A program made the translations under genes and the position numbers. A model generated the notes under the pieces. That model ran no database searches. It was not told where the DNA came from and saw only the letters and a list, made by a program, of their open reading frames with translations. Positions 18,209 to 28,291 of a DNA stretch of 42,944 nt are shown here, piece by piece (positions within the stretch are counted from its first letter, which is position 1; every line of letters starts with the position of its first letter). The DNA is from Corallochytrium limacisporum (taxonomy: Eukaryota; Opisthokonta): positions 93,681-136,624 of the forward strand of contig PDIP01000067.1 in assembly GCA_002811645.1 (NCBI GenBank), written 5' to 3'.

Positions 18209-21200
18209 ATGTACATAACACAGACGAACACGTCGGTGCGGGCGCTGACGAGTGTGCTGCTGGCGGCCACTCTGGGATACGTCTCCGCTGCAGAGGTCAA
18301 AGTTGACCAGCGGTGCCTGATCGTGAAGAAGAACACCGCCAGTGCATCAAAATGGTTTCACGACCCTCAGAGCGAGTTCCCAATTCTCCAGCTCGACTGG
18401 ATGGAGCACCCATATGAAGTGCTGGTTGTTAATGCTGATGGTAGTCGATTTATCCAGCGTTTCGACCCCACACAGGAGCACTACGCAAACGATGATCCTT
18501 CCTGCTGTGACCTACCCACATGGTACAAAGACTACGGGTTCAGCTTTGACACCGACTTATACATTGATGGAGACAAAGACCATGGGCGGTACTCTTGTTT
18601 CTGGTTCGCCGCCACTCAGTACACCAACGACGGTTCTTACTACTACGACGCCATCCCTGAAGCTGACTATCTGAAGGTTGACGACTACATGGCGAAGTTT
18701 GGAGTACGGGCCGTTTACAACACTCCTGATGCTGAGCGCTTGCCGGGTATTGTCGGTGTCAACAATGGGCAATGGTTGCCTACAGAATTGAATGCTAACA
18801 TGCGCCCTAACAAAATCGCCCAGCGCTGGACCAAGGCTTTCAGTAACGAGACTCTGGACGAGATTATCTTTGACTTCTCTCTCCCATCGGTGACTTCCCA
18901 CAACTCCGTAACTGTCCGTGGCGACCGCGCCACTGCTGTGGTACAGGAATCAACCATGAATGCCACTTTCCTGTCCCATCATGAGCTTGAGAACGGTGCC
19001 GAGGCCATGGCCATTTGGCTGGATACCAGCGCCTGGATGCAGGCCCATGTCGAAATGAGCTACATCTATTTTGATTTTCTCATGCATGGAGACTGGAAGG
19101 ACAGGAGCGGTCCCATCTGGCCAGGTCAGCGCCGTCTGCATATGCTGTCCAAGGTCTGGAATCACAAGGCCTTTGTTGAGATCCGTTCTCCTCTCTGTGT
19201 ACATCTGTCATCCTTCTGCAGATACGGTGAGGGTTCCGGTCGTTTCGTGCACGACATTGTCGACATCACGAGCCGCCTGGAATACCCCGAACCGCCGTAC
19301 ATCTGCTGGTGCCGCGACATTGAGGTTTGCAGTTGTGCTCTGGACGATCCCTATTGGGGTGAGTTCGAGGGTGACAACGTGAACTGGGAGATCTACGATG
19401 GTCGCCGTGACTGTAATCTAGTTGTGACCACCACTGTGGATGTCCAAGACGGCAAGATGGACGAGATCACTGGCCTAGAAGTTAATGCTGGCCGCTCTGG
19501 GTGCACTCTGCCCTTCACTAACATGCACAAGATCCCCAACCTGATTATCCCAGACGTCGAGCAGCACATTGATGGGTTGCGTGACAAGAATGGTCCTGAG
19601 TTTACCATTGAGATCCCCATTACCGAGGGTCGCACGGTATTTGAGTTTGGCGAGGACTATGGTATTGACTGTATCACCTCCGAATGGTCCGAATGGTCCG
19701 GTTGTGACGACGCCTGCCTGCGGAACCGGACCCGCGAGGTTCTGTTTGAGAACACCGGCAACGGTGCAGAGTGTGGCGATCTCTTGGAGGAGGACGAAGA
19801 GTTTTGCGAGCCAGACAAAGATTGTGCCTTGCACTGCACTCTTGGTGACTGGAGCGACTGGGGTATCTGTGAAGAGTCTTGTGAGCAGACCCGCACCCGC
19901 GAAATCATTGAGCAGTTCGGCCCTGTCTGTCCTGATCGTCTCCTGTCCGACACCCGGGACTGCTTCGCCGATGAATGCATCAGCTACTGTGAAATGACGG
20001 AGTGGTCCGAATGGGACCCATGCGGCCCGGACTGCACCCAGACCCGTGCCCGCTCTATTCTTAATCTGCCGTTGAACACACCTGACTGTCCCAGTGAGCT
20101 CGTTGACGAGCGCGTATGCTCCGATGGTCTCTGCCCTGGCCCAATTGACTGCGAGGCCGGTGAGGAATTCCTGCTCACAGGCACCTGCAACTTGGAATGT
20201 CAGTTGCCTTACAGTCGGCAGATCGAGCGCGAGGCAAACGTGCTAGGTCAGAACTGTACGGACCTTCAAAAGGCCGACACGTGCGATTCCGGTACTTGCC
20301 AGGATGGTGATGTCTTTGCCCGACCCGATCGTACTATCAAGATCATCTTCAATCCCGTTGTGGCCGTGCCTGAAGGTGCACCCGCTGAAGGTACCCCCGA
20401 ACTCGATTCCTACATGGAGGACATGATGTTCGACCAATGTGTGCTTCAATTTGAGGGCTTGATCCTTGATGCTCTTGAAGAAGATGCAACACCGTTTGAG
20501 GTTCACGATGTGGTCGTCACCGGTGTATTGATTACCCAAATGGTTCCCGCACGTGGCAACGCCTTTAACAGCACTGATGACACCCTGTTTTACCGTGCGC
20601 GAACTGAGATAGAGGCTTTCATGGTAGACCGCACTGCCCGCGATGACTCGAAAGGTGCTGTGGAGGGCACAAATAAGAATGCCAACATTGCGAAGACCGA
20701 AGAGGGGGCCGCGTTCCTCAATGTCCACACCAGCGCGATTCGTTCAGATTCACTAACTGTCGATCCTAGCAGTGGAAGTGACGATAAGACCACCATGATT
20801 ATTGTCATCGTGGCCTCAGTGTGCGGTGGCATCCTCCTGATTGGTGGTTTGGTCTTTGTACGCAAGTACCGTAAGAAACAGATGAAAAAGAAGCTTATGG
20901 GAGGTGATTTCAAGGACCCTGTCTCTGACTCCCATCGCGACGACAGCCACGATGGCTCCGAGTTCGACTCACAGATGGTCTTGCCCGAGCCTGCCGCTGT
21001 GCCGGTCACTGAACGAAACGAAAGTCTTACAAAGCGCCGCTCCGAAGGCTCCCTAGACGAACTCTTCGCGAACCTCGACGATGAGAACTACCGGCCTAGT
21101 CGCAGCAGCGGTGAGAACCGCACGGATCCCACTTATGAGCATGATACCGAGGCTGATGACTGGTGGGAACCTAACCGTGCCCGCCACACCAAGATCACCA

Positions 21201-21211
21201 CCGTCTTGTAA
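18209..21211 (+). CDS. TSP1-repeat type I membrane surface protein
   Basis: A 1000-aa predicted cell-surface protein. The N-terminus is a signal peptide (hydrophobic core TSVLLAATLGYVSA, cleavage likely near residue 27). A ~460-residue ectodomain of unknown family follows, then three thrombospondin type-1 repeats with WSEW/WSDW cores at about 487-538, 541-590 and 592-643, and a fourth Cys-patterned copy (646-698) that has lost its tryptophans. A membrane-proximal domain (about 700-860), one transmembrane helix (863-884) and a 116-residue charged tail complete it. WxxW motifs are known C-mannosylation sites. The tail begins with a Lys/Arg stop-transfer cluster and ends TTVL, which fits a class I PDZ-binding motif. 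A frame-opening TTG at 18185 is rejected: the ATG at 18209 starts the signal peptide directly. It is likely an adhesion or recognition receptor; the partner is unknown. Confidence 0.85.
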   Translation: MYITQTNTSVRALTSVLLAATLGYVSAAEVKVDQRCLIVKKNTASASKWFHDPQSEFPILQLDWMEHPYEVLVVNADGSRFIQRFDPTQEHYANDDPSCCDLPTWYKDYGFSFDTDLYIDGDKDHGRYSCFWFAATQYTNDGSYYYDAIPEADYLKVDDYMAKFGVRAVYNTPDAERLPGIVGVNNGQWLPTELNANMRPNKIAQRWTKAFSNETLDEIIFDFSLPSVTSHNSVTVRGDRATAVVQESTMNATFLSHHELENGAEAMAIWLDTSAWMQAHVEMSYIYFDFLMHGDWKDRSGPIWPGQRRLHMLSKVWNHKAFVEIRSPLCVHLSSFCRYGEGSGRFVHDIVDITSRLEYPEPPYICWCRDIEVCSCALDDPYWGEFEGDNVNWEIYDGRRDCNLVVTTTVDVQDGKMDEITGLEVNAGRSGCTLPFTNMHKIPNLIIPDVEQHIDGLRDKNGPEFTIEIPITEGRTVFEFGEDYGIDCITSEWSEWSGCDDACLRNRTREVLFENTGNGAECGDLLEEDEEFCEPDKDCALHCTLGDWSDWGICEESCEQTRTREIIEQFGPVCPDRLLSDTRDCFADECISYCEMTEWSEWDPCGPDCTQTRARSILNLPLNTPDCPSELVDERVCSDGLCPGPIDCEAGEEFLLTGTCNLECQLPYSRQIEREANVLGQNCTDLQKADTCDSGTCQDGDVFARPDRTIKIIFNPVVAVPEGAPAEGTPELDSYMEDMMFDQCVLQFEGLILDALEEDATPFEVHDVVVTGVLITQMVPARGNAFNSTDDTLFYRARTEIEAFMVDRTARDDSKGAVEGTNKNANIAKTEEGAAFLNVHTSAIRSDSLTVDPSSGSDDKTTMIIVIVASVCGGILLIGGLVFVRKYRKKQMKKKLMGGDFKDPVSDSHRDDSHDGSEFDSQMVLPEPAAVPVTERNESLTKRRSEGSLDELFANLDDENYRPSRSSGENRTDPTYEHDTEADDWWEPNRARHTKITTVL

Positions 21212-21764
21212 GGGAGCAACACAGACTACCACAATTCCATTTTCCATCATTCTCCATATAATTCCATACATGACATCCTATTCGAAAACCCTTTCGATTC
21301 TACAACATAGAATAGATTACGCTATAGTAACTGTACAAATTAGTATCGCGAGCGCTTGTTTTTGACCACTTTTTTTCTTTTCTCCTCGGTCTGTATATGC
21401 TCATCGAGTGTGCAAGGGGCCTTTCATGTTTCACGTCACCCCGTTTATGTGCAATTTCAGTCCCGTGTCACCAGACCCAACTCGCCAGAGATGGGAGGAG
21501 AAAAGGGGAGGAACGGACTGCTGCCCCCCCCTTCCAAGGGCTGGGCAAGGGGGAACCCGCGTGTACCCTTGCAAGGTCCAAAAGGCAGCAGGGGTTAGAA
21601 AGGATTTTATCGATTTTATCCTTACCATAAATCGAACATTACTTGGTTGATCACCATACAGAGCACGCATACAAGGTATGGTGAAAGCACATGTTACAGC
21701 CATCGGGAGATCATATTGAGCAGACTATGTGAAGCAGACAACGATGCTTCAAAATTGATATATC
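21212..21764. other. Intergenic spacer TSP1 gene / RRP8
   Basis: This 553-base spacer lies between two co-directional genes, so it holds the 3' UTR of the TSP1 gene and the promoter of RRP8. It contains a T-rich patch (21358-21386) and a G/C-run patch (21488-21555). I see no gene. Confidence 0.45.
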
Positions 21765-22778
21765 ATGGGCAAATCCAAGAAACCCGTGGACCGGGCTGGG
21801 ACGGATCAGAAACGGTTGAAGCTGGCGATCGAAAAACAGACACCTTGTATAACTTCGAATCCGAAGCTCTCCAAAGGACAGAAGAAGCGCATCCGTTTGA
21901 AACGGAGAATGGAAGAAGCAAAGGCCAAGGGGGTGACCTTGAAACCGACCACGCAGCAGCTCAAGAAGAAGGAACGCAAGAGGGCCAAAAAAGAGGCGAA
22001 CACAGGTGCAAGGTCTCCAGCACGTGAGAACCAACAGCAAGCCAAAAATCAGGCAGAGTCTGTCAATAGAAGTGCAACAGGATCAGACAAAACCAAGAGA
22101 AGTAGCGGAACTATTCTGGATAAATTTAGGGAGAAACTCTCCGGTAGTCAGTTTCGTATGATCAACGAAAAACTCTACACTACGCACAGTAAGGAAGCCG
22201 TCAGCATTGTCAAGCAGAATCCGGAGCTCATGCATGCCTACCATCGTGGTTTTGCACGCCAGGTTAGTCTGTGGCCCCAGAATCCGGTGGATTCTTGCAT
22301 TGCTTTGCTCAACAAGAAGGCGCCAGGTCTACACATTGGCGATTTCGGGTGCGGTGAGGCCAAGATTGCAGCAACCTATCATCAAAGGCACATTGTGCAT
22401 TCTTTCGACCTTGCGGCGGTAAACGAGTACGTGACAGTTTGTGATATTGCTAATGTGCCCCTGGATGCTGGAACTTTGGACGTGGCCATCTTCTGTTTGT
22501 CGTTGATGGGGTCAAACTACGGTGAGTTCTTGGCAGAGGCACATCGCACGCTAAAACCAAAGGGTGAGCTCGTCATTGCTGAAGTCAGCAGCCGGATCAC
22601 TTCTAACGATGACTTTGTGCGCAGTGTGGAAGACATCGGATTCGAATGTAAGAACGTCAGCACAGGCAATACGCACTTTGCCATGTTCCGGTTCACCAAG
22701 GCCGGGGGAAAAGCTCCAGGCAGGAAGGCTGCCCGGTCTGTCGTGCCTCTGAAGCCGTGTATCTACAAGCGGCGGTAG
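21765..22778 (+). CDS. RRP8: RRP8 rRNA (adenine-N1) methyltransferase
   Basis: A 337-aa nucleolar SAM-dependent methyltransferase. In yeast RRP8 makes m1A in 25S rRNA helix 25.1; the animal version is nucleomethylin. The N-terminal ~115 residues are Lys/Gln-rich with several basic clusters (KKRIRLKRRM, KKKERKRAKK), as in nucleolar proteins. The RRP8 domain starts at about 125 with the FRMINEKLYTTHSKEA block, then AYHRGFARQVSLWPQNPVD, the SAM motif I GDFGCGEAKIA (192-202), VCDIANVPLD, and FCLSLMGSNYGEF (motif IV region). The set is diagnostic for the family. The ATG at 21765 follows ATC and is the first in frame. The gene ends convergently with ARP2, 116 bases apart. Confidence 0.92.
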   Translation: MGKSKKPVDRAGTDQKRLKLAIEKQTPCITSNPKLSKGQKKRIRLKRRMEEAKAKGVTLKPTTQQLKKKERKRAKKEANTGARSPARENQQQAKNQAESVNRSATGSDKTKRSSGTILDKFREKLSGSQFRMINEKLYTTHSKEAVSIVKQNPELMHAYHRGFARQVSLWPQNPVDSCIALLNKKAPGLHIGDFGCGEAKIAATYHQRHIVHSFDLAAVNEYVTVCDIANVPLDAGTLDVAIFCLSLMGSNYGEFLAEAHRTLKPKGELVIAEVSSRITSNDDFVRSVEDIGFECKNVSTGNTHFAMFRFTKAGGKAPGRKAARSVVPLKPCIYKRR

Positions 22779-22894
22779 ATTGGAATAGTAACAGTTATTC
22801 ATGTAGTAGTACTTTGGCATGGTATTTTGATTTGTATTGTCGCTTTTGAAGAGATTCCTCTGTTGGATTTCTCTCTGTCGGGAGTGTCAATATC

Positions 22895-24079
22895 CTACTG
22901 CAACTTCTGCATAGCACGTGTAGGATCTTCATCCCACTCCGCTTTGCTAATCCAAAAGTCAGGCCGGTCCTTCATAATCTCAGCAAGGACAGCACCGCCA
23001 TTAAACACCATGTGCTTACGGTTCGGGGGGTCCATGACCTTAATCTTAAATTTGGACAACCGGGAAAGGTCACCCTTCAGGGTACGCTCGGCATATAGCT
23101 GCTTCATCTCACGCTCAATGCGACTTGGGGTGCCCGGATACATTGTGGATCCACCACTGAGCACAACATTCTTGTAAAAGGTCGACCGTGTGTCAATATC
23201 TGTACTCTGAATGGAGTTGAACAACTGCTCGGCCATGCCGGCCTGTTCGACGTTGATCAGGTGGGGTTGGAAGAGGGCCTCGGCAGCCTCGAAGCGCTCA
23301 CTGCCCAACGAAATCACGCGACCGTCTGGTAGCTCGTACTTCTCCATTAGAGTGGTGGTTTCTAATGCGAGTTTTTGTTCCTGCTTAGTGTCATAGGCTA
23401 CGTAGCAGAGTTTCTCCTTGATCTGACGCACCGTCTCGTAGTCAGCGCTCTGGTTGAAAGCGTATCCCCGCAGGAGCAGTAGCTTAATCAAGTAACGAGT
23501 AATGTCGCGGCCTGCCACATCAAGACGGCGCATGCTATCCTTCAGGACATGACCCTCATACACAGGAATAATATGAGTAACACCATCGCCAGAGTCCACG
23601 ACCACACCGGTTGTCAGACCCTGGGCGTACAGCACTAGCACGGCCTGGGTACCCACGTACACGCTTTGGAATCCGTACTTCTCAAACATAATGTCAATCA
23701 TCTGCTTACGGTTGCTGATTGGATTCCGTGGGGCCTCGGTGAGAAGAACCTTGCATTCCTTCGGGTTGCTCTTCATACGATCGTAGAAAGTGTGGTCCCA
23801 GATCCGCTCCATGTCATCCCAGTGTTTAATGATACCATTCTCCATGGGGTAGCGGAGGTCAAGGTTTGCCCGATTGTCACTAGCCTCCTGTCCGACCATG
23901 ATATCATCCAGTTTTGTACTTCCCACAGTGGAGTCTACGCGAAGGAATGGCCGTCCGACCAAACTCGGGAACATGTCCCGAGGGTACTTGTCGTCGGCGT
24001 AGCCGCACTTAACGAAACCGGTACCATTGTCGCAGACAATAGTTGTCTTGCGTAGTTGCTCTACTGTCTCCATGCCCAT
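22895..24079 (-). CDS. ARP2: Actin-related protein 2 (ARP2)
   Basis: A 394-aa subunit of the ARP2/3 complex, which nucleates branched actin filaments. Actin-fold landmarks are intact: phosphate loop 1 [12 protein letters not shown] near residue 17, phosphate loop 2 DSGDGVTH near 160, and the adenosine/connect region [10 protein letters not shown] near 307. ARP2-specific stretches such as DIMVGQEA and the [17 protein letters not shown] block near the C-terminus separate it from conventional actin and ARP3. The length matches animal and fungal ARP2 (390-395). The start may be Met1 or Met3 (MGMETV). The gene is intronless here, unlike in many eukaryotes. It points to branched-actin motility, endocytosis or vesicle traffic. 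Confidence 0.96.
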   Translation of the reverse strand: MGMETVEQLRKTTIVCDNGTGFVKCGYADDKYPRDMFPSLVGRPFLRVDSTVGSTKLDDIMVGQEASDNRANLDLRYPMENGIIKHWDDMERIWDHTFYDRMKSNPKECKVLLTEAPRNPISNRKQMIDIMFEKYGFQSVYVGTQAVLVLYAQGLTTGVVVDSGDGVTHIIPVYEGHVLKDSMRRLDVAGRDITRYLIKLLLLRGYAFNQSADYETVRQIKEKLCYVAYDTKQEQKLALETTTLMEKYELPDGRVISLGSERFEAAEALFQPHLINVEQAGMAEQLFNSIQSTDIDTRSTFYKNVVLSGGSTMYPGTPSRIEREMKQLYAERTLKGDLSRLSKFKIKVMDPPNRKHMVFNGGAVLAEIMKDRPDFWISKAEWDEDPTRAMQKLQ

Positions 24080-25102
24080 GATCTGGTATGTGACTGTTCT
24101 AAAGACCCGCCGTTGCGATTACCTATGATCACTCTTTTCGCAATACAGAAAGACAGTGAATGGTTTTCCATTATGAAATGATTTCCTGCTTCTCGTACCT
24201 TCTGCTCATCAAGGACGCACAACGAATATTTACACTGCACCGTTGTTGAACAGTGACTATCATTGGGCTGATTTGTGACAAGAGGAGAAGCAAGCTCATC
24301 TAGCGAAGAGTGCGGATATCTCGGTGGAGTGTTATGGCTTTTGGTAGTCGGTCTCCCCTCTGCGCTGCTTTCGAAACCGTGAAAGACCTCACAGACCTAA
24401 GCCAATTCGCAGGATCGCAACTCCCCTCTGTGACTATTGGCTGAAATTCGTGGCTAGAATTGTATCTCTGCTCTCCCTCTCCCCCAAAGCGTCACGTTCA
24501 GACCCGCCTTGCAGACACGGAAACCAAAACAATGGAAGCGCGCAACCCGGATCCGAACAGGTTCAGTTTCAAGGCGCCCAGCATTTCTCTCCGCCATTGT
24601 TTTGCTTTTTTGTCCCTCTTTTTGCCGGTACCACACAGAGCTCTTGCCGACTTACCAACATTGACTAGGAAAAACAACCCAAATCCAATAGGAACTCTTT
24701 TTTTACCTATGAAACAGCTAACTTTCCCAGCTTTATGGAAATAACTGAAATCCTCATTTCATTGAGTTAAAGCTAATGCGATATCGCTTTGTCGTATATG
24801 CACTATGGAGATTTATTGTGGGCCTTGTACTAACACCATGCGACTTCGGTGCCAACGGTCACCGGATTTGCGTCCCAATGCTTTCATAGGTGCGCCTTTT
24901 TCTGGGGTCTATAATGTACGCGAGCTACCACGGTCAGACCATCGAGCTGGTACGGACGAACATAACGGTCTCTCTGTTGTTGAGTCAGGCCATTCGCCTG
25001 GAATGTGTTGACAGGCTACAAAAATCCGAAAGTGTCACGCGTATGAAATCAGATACTAGGTCTGCATCAGCAACGAACCTGACGTCTTGGGAGCTGGGCG
25101 CG
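24080..25102. other. Divergent spacer ARP2 / methyltransferase
   Basis: About 1 kb between two divergently read genes, holding their promoters. An upstream open stretch (24914-25102) is in frame with the methyltransferase and could belong to its N-terminus. Elsewhere I see no gene or RNA. Confidence 0.4.
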
Positions 25103-25864
25103 ATGGCACCATCCAAGGAGGACAACATCTATGAGACTGACGAGCTCGTCAGTCAGTACATTGATTTCCACTACGATCCTGAGGAACACTGGGGTGTTCC
25201 AAACTTCCCTAAGAAGTGTGCGGATATCTGCATCAGTTTGTGCAAGGAACAGAACGTGCCTACCCGCCGAGCGTACGACATTGGCTGCGCTACCGGACGG
25301 TCTACCCTCGAGTTGGCCACTGTTTTCGACTACGTGCTTGGCATTGACTTCAGTGAACGGTTTGTTGAGACAGCCCAGGCTGTAAAGGACGGCAAGAAGA
25401 TCCTTTACAAGGTACGTGAAGAAGGTAGCCTGTTCCAGGAGAGGTCTATTCAGGGGTTTCACGACAAGGACGCCAGCTCGCGGGCCCAGTTCAAAGTCGG
25501 TGACGCCTGCAACCTTGACCCTTCCCACAGCAACTTTGATCTCATTTTCTGCGGCAACTTGATCGATCGTCTGTACGAGCCTTCTCAGTTCTTGTTGAAC
25601 GTGGGTGCCCACCTCAACAGTGGCGGTTTGCTCGTGCTCACTTCCCCTTACACTTGGCTAACAGAGTTCACTCCGGAGGCGAGCTGGGTGGGTGGCAAGA
25701 TCACTGGGACAGGAGAGCGTCTGTACACATACGAAGGTCTGAAGCAAATGCTGGAAAAGGAGTTTGATGAAGTGACCAATCAGGATGTCGAATTTGTGAT
25801 CCGGGAGACTCGCCGCAAATACCAGCACACCAAGGCCCACATGACGGTATGGAAAAAGAAGTAA
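25103..25864 (+). CDS. OvoA C-terminal-type SAM methyltransferase (stand-alone)
   Basis: A 253-aa (from this ATG) class I SAM methyltransferase. It carries the signature of the C-terminal domain of OvoA, 4-mercaptohistidine N1-methyltransferase, last step of ovothiol synthesis: NIYETDELVSQYIDFHY at the start, VPNFPKKCADIC, SAM motif I YDIGCATGRS (about 59-68), LGIDFSERFVE, then LIDRLYEPSQFL, VLTSPYTWLTEFTPE and the end FVIRETRRKYQHTKAHMTVW. The sulfoxide-synthase half of OvoA (DinB and FGE-like domains) is absent from this window, so this is either a split ovothiol enzyme or a relative with another substrate. Start choice: the ATG at 25103 (G at -3 and +4) sits just before the domain. An in-frame ATG at 24914 would add 63 residues of no recognised domain, possibly a targeting sequence. 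The GTG further upstream is not credible as a start. Confidence 0.8.
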   Translation: MAPSKEDNIYETDELVSQYIDFHYDPEEHWGVPNFPKKCADICISLCKEQNVPTRRAYDIGCATGRSTLELATVFDYVLGIDFSERFVETAQAVKDGKKILYKVREEGSLFQERSIQGFHDKDASSRAQFKVGDACNLDPSHSNFDLIFCGNLIDRLYEPSQFLLNVGAHLNSGGLLVLTSPYTWLTEFTPEASWVGGKITGTGERLYTYEGLKQMLEKEFDEVTNQDVEFVIRETRRKYQHTKAHMTVWKKK

Positions 25865-25953
25865 GCAACGGCAATCTTGAGGACTGTCTTTGTAACTAGT
25901 AGCCGATGTATCATATAGTTCTGGTCGTTTTGAACTCCGTAGATGGTTTATTC

Positions 25954-27030
25954 TCATGTTTTTGGTGCTTCTGACTCTTCCTTTTCTCTGGCTTCCTGTT
26001 CTCTCTTACGTCTGGCAACCAGCTGTCTCTTCTTTGTTTCCTGGATTAAACGGTCAAAATCACCTCTGTTGCTGGCGAGGACTTGTGTGCGAAACTTTTC
26101 GTGGTCTTCCTCAGTGCGTACATTATCTATCATCCGGGATACAGCGTCAGAGGACGAGGAGTCGTGCCGATTGCGCTTCTCCCAGTCCAGCACATCCTTC
26201 ACAATTTGTTCCTTGCTCTTTGGTTGAATAGAATCACAGGATGCATTCCAGCGCAGAATAAACTCGCTCAACCGCTTCTCTTGTTCTGGTTTTGGAATGC
26301 CGCTCCCCGAAAATCCGAATTCTGCCAGTTTCTTTTTTAGCTCTGCTGGTTTCATCATATGCGGAAGAAGTGTGGGTAGTTTCCTGCGCGTTTCCTGTGG
26401 CTTTGATAGGTGTCCACCGTTCACCTGTGGCGAAGTTGTGCGTCCATTTGGTGGTGACGGGGGTGTACGGCCCGAGGTTCTGTCTTGATTGACACTTACG
26501 TGCTTGGGCGGTGCTGATGTCGGAGCCCTGCCGTCACCATTGAGACACATATCTAGATGCTGATTAATGAAATCAGGGTCCACTTTCTTTGCACAAATTG
26601 GACATTCTACACGGCTTCCCGCGGATAAGGCTTTTGTTGATGATGTTTGTGCTGGTGCAGCCGAAGACGGCTCCGCAGTGACTTCACTGGCCTCTGTCTC
26701 CAAATTTACGCCCTGATTAATCTCTGATACTCGCCTTCTTTTTGAACTCCGGGTTGCCTTAGAGTCTTTGAAAGCTGCCTTTAATTTGGAGAAGGACTCT
26801 ACGATTAAGCAAAATGTGTTATCCGACACAATGTCTACTGTGCTGGCATTACCGTTACATTGGGGGCATTGGCTCTTGTGTACCAAGTATTTACGAATAC
26901 AAAATGAGCAGAATCTGTGTTGGCATTGCCGCAAGACCACTGCTCCATTTATCAGATCATGGCAAATGGGACACTGGAGATGTGTCTCCAGGGCATGAAG
27001 TTCATTCATGTCTGTTAATATACCCGGCAT
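25954..27030 (-). CDS. RAD18: RAD18 E3 ubiquitin ligase
   Basis: A 358-aa E3 ligase which, with RAD6, monoubiquitinates PCNA to start translesion synthesis at stalled forks. Three domains appear in the family order: a C3HC4 RING (C20, C23, C36, H38, C41, C44, C55, C58); a UBZ4 zinc finger (C143, C146, H158, C162) for ubiquitin binding; and a SAP DNA-binding domain (about 225-262). A C-terminal helical region (265-345) contains KSKEQIVKDVLDWEKR, close to the RAD6-binding region of the family. All zinc ligands are present. The length is shorter than human RAD18 (495) and nearer to fungal ones. The stop lies 89 bases from that of the convergent methyltransferase gene. The ATG at 27030 gives the usual short lead before the RING. 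Confidence 0.93.
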   Translation of the reverse strand: MPGILTDMNELHALETHLQCPICHDLINGAVVLRQCQHRFCSFCIRKYLVHKSQCPQCNGNASTVDIVSDNTFCLIVESFSKLKAAFKDSKATRSSKRRRVSEINQGVNLETEASEVTAEPSSAAPAQTSSTKALSAGSRVECPICAKKVDPDFINQHLDMCLNGDGRAPTSAPPKHVSVNQDRTSGRTPPSPPNGRTTSPQVNGGHLSKPQETRRKLPTLLPHMMKPAELKKKLAEFGFSGSGIPKPEQEKRLSEFILRWNASCDSIQPKSKEQIVKDVLDWEKRNRHDSSSSDAVSRMIDNVRTEEDHEKFRTQVLASNRGDFDRLIQETKKRQLVARRKREQEAREKEESEAPKT

Positions 27031-27808
27031 TACTTGTCACATGGCTTTGTCGATGTGTCGATTGTTTCCCTATGTCTTAGAAGTGGTACTCTGTGCATGA
27101 AAGACGCCGCTGGATATCTCTTGATGTACCTGCGGCCCGCCTGATCTGGAACAAAGCTCAGGACCGCTTCGGCAATAGCAGAACTTCGGGGATTAGCCCC
27201 CCTTGCCCAGAGCTGCTCAGGACACGAAGGGAAAAAGCGCGAAAACTGGCGAAAAGGTCGATGGCACAATAGAAATACTCCCCGGATGTGAATACACACA
27301 ACGATGGAAAGCACACACAAACCATTTCACACACAAAAGCTGTTTTTTTTCGGAGAGAGCAAATTACGAAGGAAAGTTTGAGAAAAAGAATTCGAGTGGA
27401 GAGATGGGGGGATAACTATGAGTTAGTGGTGGGTAGAACCTCATACTAAAATACCCATACTCGGATTGAGCCAGTGATACAGTACTGAAAGTACCAGGTC
27501 TCCAAAATGTACACTCTTTTCCATAGTGAACGACCCACAAGGCCCCCGCCCTGACCCAGCGCCTATGCCTGTGGCTCGGAGCATACATGACTATAGGGAT
27601 TCGCTCTCATGGCCGCCTCGTAGTATTGAAATGAACTCCATCCAGCGAGCCATTTCATTACCGACCTTGTAGCTTGTGACGAAATACCATATCGTTTGCT
27701 CATAGTTATCAAAACCTATTTCAAGTTTGTAATTCTAGTAGATTGCAATCTTGACTGGATTTCCTTATTGCATCGGGAAATAGGGTTTCTTATCGAATTG
27801 CATCCAAA
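27031..27808. promoter_or_regulatory. Divergent spacer RAD18 / eL21
   Basis: This 778-base spacer between divergent genes contains both promoters. The eL21 leader just before 27809 is pyrimidine-poor, so a classic TOP tract is not seen. A 5'-UTR intron for eL21 cannot be excluded. I see no gene. Confidence 0.4.
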
Positions 27809-28291
27809 ATGACTAACCCCAAGGGATACCGCCGCGGAACGCGGTACATGTTTTCCCGTAAGTTCAAGGATAACGGTCGCTTCCCCATCACTCAGTACCT
27901 GCAGACTTACAAGCGCGGTGATATCGTCGACATCGTTACCAATGGTGCTATCCACAAGGGTATGCCCCACAAGTTCTACCACGGAAAGACTGGTATTGTT
28001 TACAACGTTACCCCCCGTGGTATTGGTGTGATCATCAACAAGCAGGTGCGCCATCGTATTATCAAGAAGCGTATTAATGTGCGTGTGGAGCACATTCAGC
28101 ACAGTACCTGCCGTCTGGATTTCCTGCGTCGTGTGAAGGAGAATGACCGTCTGCGTAGCGAGGCTAAGGCCAAGGGTGTCCAGATCAATCTCAAGCGCAC
28201 TCCTGCCCAGCCCGCTAAGGCTGAGCTGGTGAAGGCCAAGAATGAGACCATCGAAACCATCACCCCCCAGAAGTACGTCCTTATCGCATAA
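27809..28291 (+). CDS. RPL21: 60S ribosomal protein eL21
   Basis: A 160-aa large-subunit ribosomal protein, full length for the family. It opens MTNPKGYRRGTRYMFSRKF, has the conserved GDIVDI and HKGMPHKFYHGKTG core (the KOW-like fold that meets 5S rRNA), and the ARKHRIxxRVEH-type block appears here as RHRIIKKRINVRVEHIQHS. The C-terminus ends TPQKYVLIA. Codon choice is strongly biased to C/G-ending codons (AAG, CGT, ATC), as expected of a very highly expressed gene. No intron lies within the coding sequence. Confidence 0.97.
   Translation: MTNPKGYRRGTRYMFSRKFKDNGRFPITQYLQTYKRGDIVDIVTNGAIHKGMPHKFYHGKTGIVYNVTPRGIGVIINKQVRHRIIKKRINVRVEHIQHSTCRLDFLRRVKENDRLRSEAKAKGVQINLKRTPAQPAKAELVKAKNETIETITPQKYVLIA

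Noticed and set aside
27030-27320. 96-codon minus-strand frame upstream of RAD18
   Set aside because: No family, and it ends at stop codons before RAD18's own ATG. RAD18's RING begins at the normal place without it.
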